From assembly GCF_008831285.2 (NCBI RefSeq), contig NC_045146.1:22833703-22897702 (forward strand): 64,000 nt of DNA, written 5' to 3'. Shown one piece after another: positions 49,691-61,068 of the stretch. This DNA comes from Nymphaea colorata. Its lineage: Eukaryota > Streptophyta > Magnoliopsida > Nymphaeales > Nymphaeaceae. Numbering within the stretch: position 1 is the first letter of the stretch; each line of letters begins with the position of its first letter. The notes under the pieces were generated by a model. That model ran no database searches and had not been told where the DNA came from. It saw only the letters and a program-made list of their open reading frames with translations. The position numbers and the translations under genes are program-made.

Positions 49691-52600
49691 TTAAAGCAAC
49701 ATGGAAATCGGATCTTCGATGTAGCCTTTGAACGATTTGAGCCACTCGGCACCAATTGCACCTTCACATGATCAAAAGAAAGTCAGTAAAACCTGAATCT
49801 AAAACTTGCAGATTGATGGCTGAGCAAGTATAGAAAATTTAAATGAATTAGTTTAAGGAGGAAAAAGTCCGATTTGAGTGCATACCATCAATGACACGAT
49901 GGTCGCAACTTAAGGTGACCGTCATGAAAGAACTGACTTTGTATTCGTCCGGCAGACCACCGGGTACTACCCTCTTTTCAGCTGTTCAAAAGTAAGTTGT
50001 TAGAAGTGGTCGGATGTTTATGGTATAGTTGGCGACCCAAGAAGGAATAAATCAAATTTCAAAATATCGCAGTTGAGAATCTTACCAGAGCCAACAGCTA
50101 GAATTGCTGCCTGGGGAGGATTGATAATAGCACAGAACTGCTTTATACCAAACGGGCCACCTAAGTTTGACACTGTAAATGTGCCTCCCTGCATCACCGA
50201 ATTTCAAGAATAAAGGTCTAACAGACATAATTCTAAATAAGAAGACAGTACCACACTCACCTCATAATCTTCTGGCTTCAGGCTATTGCTTTTGGCTTTC
50301 TCAGCAAGATGTTTTACGTCTGCCGCGATGGCAGATAGCCCTTTCTTATCTGCATCCTGTGAACAAAGAAAAGTCAGAATTTGCCATTACACAGGTTGCA
50401 AAAGCATCCAAGTGAATCTCTTACTCTAACAACAGGGACAAATAGCCCATTATCGGTCTGAACAGCAACATTTATATTCACATTGTGAAACCTACAACAC
50501 AAAAGTAACATCGTGTTCACTCTCCAAATGAATGTGAAAGGACATAGAAGAGAAATCAAGACTTACCGTCTGATATACTCATCTGTCCAGGAACCATTGC
50601 ATTCGGGAACCTTACGATTGGCCAAAGCAGAAGCCTGTTATTGTACATGATGAAATGTTAATCAAGCAGCCTCATTGCCAAACTCAATTGAATAAACCAG
50701 GAATCCTGGAGCCACAACAAAGGAGACATATTTCGTGCCTTTTATCTGAAAATGATCTCATTTTAAAAATCAGAAGCCATAGGTTAGAAACAATTTTCCA
50801 ATATCTTGTATAATATTAAGAAAAGCTGGGAGTGGATAAGGCCATTTAAGATAAGTCCTGCAGTAACACACAGGATGCTCATATTATCACCGTTTGTCAA
50901 AAAATGATGTATTAGAAATCATAGCCTAAAGCAGTTTTCCAAAGCTTGTGAAACAATGTGATCTTATCAGAATATAAGATTATTTTTGTTTATTTACGAA
51001 AAAAATTACAATTTCCAGATATTTAACATATAGGAGACTAGTATGAAAAATTTTCTTCTGCTTGCAAGTTGCATACTTCGGAAATATTTTAGTTAAGCAC
51101 CATTACTATTCATGAAGAATTGCTCGACATCACCAAAGTGCAAGGTACAAAGGCAGCAAACCTTTATTACAAAGTCGTTGATGGAAAGTTTTTTCCCACC
51201 AGAAGATTCTTGCAATGAATTTAGCTGTGTGCGCAAACTGTCAGAGAACATCGGTAATCAGCACATGCAGGTTAATGACTAAACTTGAGGCAAAAAACGG
51301 ATACTGACCAAAGAGGTTGGCACTCACCTCATGAGTTTATCAACACACACATCAACTGTCAAGTAATAATGAGGAATGCTTTGTTTGGAGAACAGTAGGC
51401 GGGAGGCCGTTATCTGCAAATTGACAATTGATTAAAAGAAATTATCATGTGAACAAACAAGAGAAAGGGAGGTAACTGATAATACATCAGAAATTTATTG
51501 CCTAATTACCTTTCTTATCTGTGAATGAGGAATATCAGAGTACTCCAACATTTGTGTAGCTGCTGCAGTTTTGGATGCAGCAGGGGCTTCCTTTGAACTC
51601 CGAGCTGAAAGAAAGAAGTTGCACATAATACACAGATGACAGCATCAGCAGTGCGTCAACAACAGAGAAAGCATAACCTACAAACAAACACTGAAGATAC
51701 AAAAGAATCTGCAGTTTCCAAAATATCTAGCTGGATAACAGCAATCAAATAATTTCAAGAATCATTAAAAGTAGGGAGAGGAAAACCTCAATGTCTCCAA
51801 GTACTAAAATTAGTAAAAATTTGACAATAGAAGCAAAATACACAAGCCTACGTCTGCACTGGAAATAACAGCAGAAGAGTAGAAAATAAAAAATAACTGT
51901 TAACTATGAAAAGAATACACTTATTTAGGATTCCTTGTGCTAATTTCAAAACAATCACCACATCACACTAATAAAAAGCTTTTAATAATGTTAGATATAT
52001 TAAAAATAGTTACCCCTGATTAGAAAGACAGATGATGATAATTTTTTCACCATACCTAAAAGTTACAGCATCTGTTCATTAAGTAAAAGTGTAAAACAGG
52101 TTTTCCTCATTTTGTTGAATGAGACATAAGCATAGAACAATATTTCATGGACCCTCTGCTTCATTGCAGTAAGCATGTCAGCCATCTTTTGCCTCATTTT
52201 AGGCATAGCCAGACCCAGGGGTTATAACAAATCCTAGTAGAACCTCCAAAATTCAACTTTGACTTGCTAAGGGGCTATGTCACGTAAGTGTGGAGTCTGT
52301 GGACACATCATTTTGAAAAACAATTAAGGTATGGGTAGCAACTTAGGATATCGAAAACTGACAGCCAGGTGGCACCTTATTTGACTCGGGTGCAGAGGCC
52401 TACTTGGTGACTCCACATGACATAGTTAAGAGGCAACCAAGTTATGAAGGCAGGGGCACCACCAACGTCTACTAATTTCAGCATTTGCTCATCCAAAGTG
52501 ATGTACATTGCCTATTTAGGAAACTGGCTTCACAATATAAATTTCACTCACTAGATTAATTGTCTTCTATAGACCACTTACAGGTACTTTCTCAAATATC

Positions 52601-55600
52601 TGAGATCTTACCGCAAAATGAATAAATATAAAATTGGACAGCTTTTGATACAACAAAATCACCCTCAGGATTCAGACCTTCCAAGAAGGAAAAAAATATG
52701 ATCCTATTCTACCAACCAGCAGCATGCTAATGACCCAAATATCATAATTCGAATCCATGACTGAATAACACGTTTGCACGAGAATATACCCAAGTAGTCA
52801 TCTATGTCAGCCTTCACGATACGGCCTTCTGGCCCTGTCCCTTTAATTTTTGAAAGAGGAACCTACATCACACATGTAAGAAAATTGGTTACTCAAATGA
52901 AATTTTATAACCAAAAGTTACTTTATGCACTTCACAGTGGAGATTATTATCACAAAATTAAATGGCTAGAGTGCCGAACAGATTAATAGAATACTGTCAT
53001 ACAAAGATAACCTACATTGTTATCTTGTGCCAATTTTTTGGCTATTGGGCTAATGAAAATTCGATCATCTGGCCGATGGGGCTCACTCTCTTTTTTACCC
53101 TTTGTCTCAGGAACACTTTCAGGCTGGACATCTTCCTTTGCTGGATGGGAAGAATCAGAAGATTCCTTCCCAGAAGCATCATCAGAAGCAGCAGGTGATG
53201 TTGAAACTTCGTAATCCTTGAACTTTCCAACATCCGCTTCTTCCTCAACAGTAATAGCAATCACCTGGCAATAAGTACCAACAAATTATTCTGGAAAAGA
53301 ATTTGAATGAATTCAGCATTTAGAGCTTATTATGTCAACTGCTTTCACTTGCAAGTTTGCTGTAACAAGAGCAGAAAATGGGGATGCCATATCACTTCTT
53401 TTTGTTTAGTTACAAACTTCAACGTTGTAGCACCTTCCTTCTCCAGCAATATACTCTTTTTTATGTCAATATATAAATTCCTATAATCATAAGCCATGAG
53501 CAGTTTCCAGCCCGAATACGGATTTAAGTTATCTAGCCATTAATTTGACCAGGGCAGCAAATTAAGACAGCCCAAAAGTTGTACGTGCAACTTCTTATTG
53601 GTGTTTAGTTTCCTCAAAAAGCTGAGAAACTAACACATTATCTTTGGACTAAAGCATGCAAAAAATCCTCTTGATCTTCATTTGCTCAGTCAATAAAGGA
53701 AAAAAAAAAGGACCTTGGGCTCTAGCACCCTTTCTTGTGGAAAAGAATGGATTGCAGGTGGAGGCAGAGGGAAGTGAGAGCAGAATATAACTGTAGTTGC
53801 AGTAACATGACCATTGCTTAATTTAACCCAGGAAATGACTTTAAATTCTAAAGTTTAAACAGTTGAATTAGTAAAAGCCAAGTAATCTTGAAACTTCCTT
53901 GTCTTATACATGAACCATTAACATGTTTCCCTTTCACTATAAGTTTATAACAACCTTCTTTTGAGGGAGCCAATGGAGACAGTGCAGAGTGGAAGAAAGT
54001 GTGGGTCAAACACTTTTAAGGTTGTCAAGATTATCGCTTCTATTTACCTTGAACCACTAGCATTGCTTGTTTGTCTTTGAACATAGGAGATGTTGTCAAA
54101 AGGTTCATAACTTTCCTCTTGTTTGATGAATGTGACAGTAATGCCAACACGTTAAAACTTAAAAGCATCTCAGTCTCACCTCACCAACTTTGATTTCTTT
54201 TGCTCCATCTCCATGGATGATCTTAGCTAAATAACCTTCCTCCATGCACTCCATTTCCACTGTTGCTTTGTCCTATCTAAATATACATGTAGCATTCAGT
54301 GAAGCAGATCCTGAAAAGTTAAGAAAAAAATGGCAAAAGTTCCTACAGTTTCAACTTCACAAAGCACTTCGCCAGGAGAAATCTTATCTCCTTCTTTCTT
54401 CAGCCACTTCGCAATGTTTCCCTATAAAAACAAGTTCAAGCTCAAGTAACTATAATATGGAAAGAGAGAATGGTTACACAAAGGCCTGAAGCTCTCTTGT
54501 TGAAGAACCAAGTCTCACCTCAGTCATCGTAGGAGAAAGAGATGGCATCCCAATCTGCTGATGAGGAGGCAACCCTGAAATAACATAGAAAATTGACTCC
54601 CATAAGTGATGCCCCTCAAACAAAAGCTCTCAGAAGGATTATTATAATAGAATTGAGAACTCGTCAAAGAAATTTAGATAAAACCAGGATATCAAGCCAT
54701 AAGACAACAGAAAATAAGCAGCAGGAGAAGAAAAATGTTCAAGATAATAGCAACCAAAAGGCAGTATGATGAAAATGCACAAAAGCACAAGCCATTTACA
54801 CATTGTGTGTTTCATTGTTTTGTCCACAAAAAAGGGACAAGCTTTAAATTTCAGCATGTTCCACGACTTTTACTTTGTTATGAAGTACAGGCCGAAATTG
54901 AAAGTTAACCCAGACTTTACAGAAGTTTAGATCCGAAATTCTAGGCAATCCTAGACACCTGAACCTGATTACAATTTTGCATGATAAAGCAATGGAAGTC
55001 TAGTGATGGACACCAGTTTTATCAATATTAATATTGGCGTTGTATCAGTTTGCTGATGACACAGTGTAGCAGGCTGATAAGCATCAGCCCATAGGCTCAT
55101 ATTTATCAGAATTCCTATATTTTTATTTGAAAAACAATATAAAACTGATACAAAATAATTAAAAGGCAGAACAAGAACTATCTTTTAAACCCATACGTAC
55201 AACATTATTTCAGCAATGGACTGAATACAGGCCAATATGATAGGATATTCACATCACTTACAAGAACCATCAACAGGTTTAGTACATTTCTTTCACAACA
55301 AGTATCACATACATAATTGACCTAAAGGCTAAAAGGCTCTATGTAGTGTGGTATGTCCATGCTAACAAACCAAAAAACTGACCGTATGAACAGAAACAGA
55401 AAACGTCACTCCATTAAGAGAAGAAAACAAAACGCAAGAGGCAATATGTTAGGCAAGGAAGTAAGACTTAACCTACCAGAGGCAGATGAATATCTCCTGA
55501 CTGCTTGTGGTGACGAACTGGTAAACAACAAGAACAAGAGTAAGATGCAGCCTGGCTTTTTTCAACTATTAATGTCAACAGAAGGAAATGATAAATGTTT

Positions 55601-56628
55601 ATTTGAATTAACATGACTCAGAGCAATTTCATGCCCACTTGGGACGCGCATGTTTGACTAATTCATATGTCCGGAGTTTCCAAATTCAACCACCCTGAAT
55701 CCCATATAACCATGCCAGGATTCAGAAGTCCAGGCGTTGAAAAACGCCCTTCCTGTAAAGGCATTGCAATCCAAGAATCAACTTTAGGAGATACTTTGAC
55801 GGCACCCACTCATAAAAAGAGGACGGATAACTTGGGAGATAGAGGTGCAGTTTTATCAACGAGAACAGATGCACGAGACATCCAACCTATCTGAATAAAA
55901 TGGCTGCGATGGAGAATATATAGAAACCCTTTTCCAGTTTAGAACCAACCGTGAGATCCCATGTCTATCTCTAAAAAACCAGCCACCATTCATGTCGACC
56001 GATGACGTGCTAATCCTGCTGATAGTTTGCAAACTTGTGCCGCTTCTTCTCTCTCCAATGCCCGAAACCTGAATACCACCCACGATGGGAAATTAAAAAA
56101 AAAAAAAATCATCCATTGAACGCTCAATAGTGCCGAAAAACAAAAGCTAACAAGATTTGTTACCTTGAAGCTGCGAATCTTCCCAGCAGAACCATCCACC
56201 GAGCTAAAATCATTCGCTTTCTTATGAGAAATGACCTCATGCTGGTGATTTCGTAAAGCGTCTGCAAGAAGAAAAACCAAGCCCAATTCAGCCACCAAAA
56301 AAATGAAAATCCAATTAGAATTTCCCAATTCCTGTAAGAACAAGGTAAGTCCACTCACCGGTGTCCTTAACAACAAAACTTGCACTGAACTGACGGATCG
56401 AAAGGGTTTGGGCGTCGGAACACAACTGAAAACACACAAGAGCACCAATCAATGGATTCTAGGAAGAGGAAGCTAAACGAAAAAGTCGCACAAGGAATTA
56501 CCAGAAATGGAAAAAGAAAAGAAAAAGAAAGGAACATATAGATCAGTGGAGCAACAAAAAAAAGGCAGAACAGAAAGAAGAAGAACCTTTCTGGAGCGGC
56601 GGGTGAGAAGACGAGAAGCAGAAGCCAT
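49691..56628 (-). CDS. Pyruvate dehydrogenase complex E2 (dihydrolipoamide acetyltransferase), mitochondrial
   Basis: Core enzyme that passes acetyl groups from lipoyl-lysine to CoA in the mitochondrial pyruvate dehydrogenase complex. Eighteen exons: 56628-56587, 56425-56359, 56261-56164, 56068-55987, 54574-54519, 54421-54347, 54272-54180, 53264-53016, 52862-52790, 51604-51510, 51413-51328, 51237-51162, 50634-50567, 50491-50425, 50356-50261, 50188-50086, 49981-49886, 49761-49691. They total 1593 nt, exactly 531 codons with stop (530 residues; plant homologues about 540). The Arg-rich start [14 protein letters not shown] fits a mitochondrial presequence. One lipoyl domain (about 100-180) carries ETDKATVE with lipoyl Lys142. 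The E3-binding domain is about 241-280 ([26 protein letters not shown]). The catalytic domain ends with [14 protein letters not shown] (His503, Asp507). All key residues are present, so it should be functional. Confidence 0.96.
51605..52789 (-). other. Long intron 9 of PDC-E2
   Basis: 1.2-kb intron between the E3-binding and catalytic domain exons; AT-rich with no recognised element. Confidence 0.6.
54575..55986 (-). other. Long intron 4 of PDC-E2
   Basis: 1.4-kb intron joining the presequence exons to the lipoyl-domain exon (M-N-G then LPPHQQIG). Contains TATCAGTTTGCTGATGACAC near 55040, similar to repeat debris at 4560. Phases join cleanly without another exon, but a small phase-preserving exon cannot be excluded. 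Confidence 0.6.
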
Positions 56629-57819
56629 GGCGAGGTGAAGGTCGATGGGAGATCCGAAGTGTTACCCTTCCCTTCTCTCCTCCTTTTTAACCAGGACGCG
56701 TCCATTTCGCTTACCTTTTATTTGGGAACAATTACAGAAACGTTCTCAATTTTCTAACTAAGCTTGTCTGACCAGCCAATGTTTTAATATTTACATTCGA
56801 GCACTCAAATTCAGACATCATTCTCAAAAGCTCATCACTAGTTTATCTAATTAACGGCAAGTCATACGAAATAACAAATGTGCCCTTAGGCTGTCTTTTC
56901 CAACAAAATGTGCTGTCCGTGGTCTATCCTTTACTGGATTTGTTTTTGACATGCAATAAAACAAATGCTAGAACATGTTCTATATTAGCTTTCTAACATG
57001 AATTTGTGGCGGAGTTAGAAAATTTTGTTAAAAAGATACTTGTTTAAAAATACTTAAATTTGATAGGACACTTATATATACATAATATGATAAATATTTA
57101 AGATTCTATTTTTAAGAGACCATGTGAATAGTTGCCCACACGAGGATTCACTTAAAAATGATAAAAATATTTTCGATGGCAAATCAAAAAACACTTTATA
57201 AAAGCAAAAGTAGAATTCAAAAAATGGTAAAAAAATTGAAAATACCTCTATAACAAAATGGTATAATATATGAAATTGGCAAGATAAAAGGGAGCGGAAC
57301 AATAATGAAAAGGAGAAAAATGAGGATCAAAAAGGTGCGTGGGAACGATTGCGTAACTATGTTGTATTTGCTAAACAAACATTTTAATACCTAAAACCCT
57401 TAGCAGTAATTTGTAAAGCTCCCAACCGTGGGTGCCTTATTGTAATTCTTTCCTTTTATTTGGGTCCAATGCTTATCTTCTCTTTTGGTAGGTTGGACCG
57501 TAGCAGGTGAGCGGAGCCCTTGCTTTGAGGCGTCCCAAACCTGAGCCGCCTACCATGTTGATTAAGCATTAAACTAATTAATCACTCTTAACTATTTTGT
57601 GTAATTAATCATATAATCAAGTCTTTATTTTTTATTTTTCACTTATATATATATATATATGTATATATTATATAAAGAAAACTATCATAAAATCCTCAAA
57701 GTTGTACCCTTATATTTCATGGTTATACCTTGTTTTCTGGTTTCTATAAAATTTATGATTAAATTGGCTTATCGAGCTTACTACTGTTTGCTGGTCAGAT
57801 AATTAACATACAGGTGACA

Positions 57820-57893
57820 GCGATGGTGAGATTCCAACCTTGGTCATTTGGATTATGAGCCACCTTACCGCCCAGTTGAGTCTAACTTTAAAG
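57820..57893 (-). mobile_element. tRNA-Met-like sequence, probably a SINE head
   Basis: On the minus strand: TTAGACTCAACTGGGCGGTA (A-box-like), then GGCTCATAATCC, the anticodon-loop context of elongator tRNA-Met(CAU), then AAGGTTGGAATCTC (B-box-like). The acceptor ends do not pair and there is an extra base in the A box, so it is a decayed tRNA or a tRNA-derived SINE, not a working tRNA. Confidence 0.55.
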
Positions 57894-58765
57894 TTTTTTA
57901 TCTTGGTATTTTTAGTGGTGGGATTTTAAATTTTGTGTTTGTTGGGTAATCTGGATATATGCATTTTTTCAAGAAAAAAAAAAGTAAAAAATATGGACGA
58001 ACTTAGGGGGCTTATGTATATATTAAGAAAAGAAAACGCGCTCTTTGTTTACCTAAAAATTCCCAAAACCAGTTCTTGGTTTTCTGGATAAGCATAGCCT
58101 CGAGAACTGAGTCCCTTTTTGGTGTGGTGTCCACATGTGAGAACCACCGCTGCCAGGAAGTATGCAGTAGTATGTAGTAAAAGAGAATGCAAAGGAAAAT
58201 GATATAAAGATTTGTTGCTATATCTGTATAATTATTTGTAATTTAGACGTTATTGTTGTAAATTTATTAACGAAATTTTTTTTTTTTTTTGAAAAAATCA
58301 TGTTCATAAAAAAACTTTCATAACCATCACAACCACTGAATCTGCATTCTTTTGAATAATCATGCACATCAAATATCCAATAAAGTCAGGACTGCAAAAA
58401 AAAAAGCAGCATTAGATGATTATATAAAAAGCGTGTCCAATAAAAAAATTGTTTACTTTATTATTTTGAATAAGTTTCCAGCAATGCTTCCTGATCTGAT
58501 ATCATTAATTTATGGAACCACCAAGTTATTTTAACTTTGTCAAGGCCATCAATTTGCAATAGATTTGTTAACACTAGGGAGACCCGCAGAAATTAAATAA
58601 TCGAATATATGAAGTGCAGTTGTTTAATGCACACATATATGTTAAACCAGATGAAGACATGGTCTCCCAGTCATCTCAAACGCCTGTGAATTTCACTCTG
58701 CACAAATGCTTTATTTTTTATTTTAATTTTTGGAGTTTATTTCAACACACTTTCACATTAGTATA

Positions 58766-58806
58766 TTACTATTATTATTACTACTATTATTATCATCATT
58801 ATTATT
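58766..58806. repeat. (ATT)n-type imperfect trinucleotide repeat
   Basis: About 13 ATT/ACT/ATC units. Confidence 0.8.
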
Positions 58807-60702
58807 GATATTTCACTCTTTAAGCATATCCAAAATAAGAAAGAATAATATTTTTTTTAGAAAACTGTGAGCATAACTAGATTCATATAACAAAATCAAC
58901 ATGGGAAAGCAAGATACTTTATAACTTAAAACGGGGTAGATAAACGAAATTCTTAAAGAACTTTCACCTTCAAATTTACAGTCAAAAGGTGACAGGGCGC
59001 GATAAAGTTACATATTTTGCCTACAATTGAGAAAAAGGGAAACTACATTTTATGTTTCTCTTAAGAAGGTTGTACTTTTCCTGAAGTCACCAAATAAACT
59101 TCTGTTAATTTGAGAAACAGAAAGCTTTAACAGAAATGTTCTTTTTCAACTGCATCATGTGTTCCTCTTAATAAAGGTTATACTTTTTATAAGAGCCATC
59201 AAATAAAGGCATGAACAGTGGGGAGGCCATAATTTCAAAAATTTTCACCAGGGTTGAAATTTATTTGGTAAATCTCAATTTTCCAAAGCATGGGGGGAGG
59301 GCTCCGCCACTGGACATGAAATGAAATTCTGTTAATTTGAGAAAGATCAACTACAACTTTTTTTCAGTATTACTCTTTCTTACTAAATTACATTGTTATT
59401 ATTTTAAGTTACATACTAAAAATCGATCAGTGTGAAAAAATAATAGCACAATTTACTCTTGGGAAGAAAAATTGCACTTAACATCATTTTCTCTCAAGTA
59501 AGATAACGTTTAATTCAAGCACTTATTTGACAGCATGTGGTAAAAAGTTAAGACAGAAAAAGAAAATGCTCTTTGTATTTGTGGTCAGAAAAAAAAAAAC
59601 ACTTTCAAAAATTAAATTAAATGTGAAAAGAAAGTCTAGAAGCTGAGTGAAATAGCAAAAAGACAGGCCCACATCCTCCCCCAAGTGATGCTGCACTTTC
59701 TTGCCGTGAATCGCCACGGGATCTGAAAGTTCCACCGAGATTTCTTATTTGGTTCGATTGGGCACCATATGAAAAGAAGTCCAAAAATGTTCCCAATTTC
59801 TTCTAATGTGCTTTCTAGCTAGAAGAGTCACATCTCATACATTATTCTCCACACTTCGTTTCTTTCAAGTTCTCATTAAAAGCCAGACCACTAGTTCAAG
59901 TTTCTTGGGATGCATCTTTCTCAATCTTGAGTTGCCTTGGTTCTCAAAGAGGATTTTTAATGTATGGAAAATACAAAGGGCCAAATACACGATTAAAGAG
60001 AAACAAAATTAAGTATTTTTTTTTCTCAGCGGAGGAAACATTCGGATGATCCATGCGTGTGTTTTTCCTTGCTAAATATAATCTGAAAATATCTTCCAGT
60101 ACTCAAGGTTACATGACAACCAGACATTTTTACAATTTTCTTCTCAGAGGCTTATTTTCATTACATTACAATGCTAAAGGAAGAGGACGTAAGAAAATTC
60201 TATTGCGCTCTCATTGGTTAGTGGAGGTCCCGACTTTTCATAGGAAAAGAGTAGCACAGCCTTTCCCTTTCGGAATACCTTTCCTATAACTGTGTCCTCT
60301 CATAGGAAAGAAACGTCATAAAGTGGTTGGTATCATCAGATATTTGATTGCAGAATGGTTTTCCCTTTTCTTCCAGGTGAAAATCATCTCATCCATGGGG
60401 TAAAATTTTCCGATCATCCACAATAGGTTTACATGACAAGAAATAACAATTCAAAGGAAATTGGAAGAAGAATATGAGAACTGCAAACACAAAAAGGAGA
60501 CGAAAGACTTACAGAGATTTAACAGGGTCTGTCTTTTGCCCACCATATTTATTTCTTTAGCTAGTTGAAAGCATGCGTAAGAGATGAAAACAGAAACTAA
60601 TGTCAAGAAACTCCACTCACACCTTCCTGTCATTTCCAACCCCACCTCCTACAGTCCCAGATGAAAAAGATAGAAATGATCTTAATCTTGCTCCAACCTC
60701 CT

Positions 60703-60714
60703 CCCCCCCCCCCC
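60703..60714. repeat. Poly-C run
   Basis: Twelve consecutive C followed by GCC. Confidence 0.85.
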
Positions 60715-61068
60715 GCCACAATGCTCGCAAGTTTTTCTAAGGGTCGAGAACCATGCTGCTGAGACATGCCTCAAGTGATCCCACAAAAATGAAACCCACA
60801 AAAAAGAGGCGGTTCTCAATCCCTTTCCATGAAGATCATTTTGTCTTAACCAAATTTCATATGCCAGATTAATTAGTATATACATGCCACCAATGGCTCA
60901 AAAGCGTGAGTACTTCAACTCAATTGGAAAATGAATGAAAAATTGAATCACAAAACTATGGGGTGCATATGTGGAAAGAATCATCACGCGGTAGGTGAAG
61001 GAAGACCCCAGCTGTGTCAGGATGCCCTTTACAATTGGTTTCATCAGGCTGCAAATGAAGAGACCTCA

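Larger units (their letters stand above)
56629..61068. other. Spacer between PDC-E2 and GAUT gene
   Basis: Upstream region of PDC-E2 followed by AT-rich DNA with a (TA)n run near 57645, an (ATT)n run at 58766-58806, a tRNA-like SINE head at 57820-57893 and a 12-C run at 60703-60714. No gene recognised. Confidence 0.5.

Noticed and set aside
57820-57893. Functional tRNA-Met gene
   Set aside because: Acceptor stem does not pair and the A box has an extra base.
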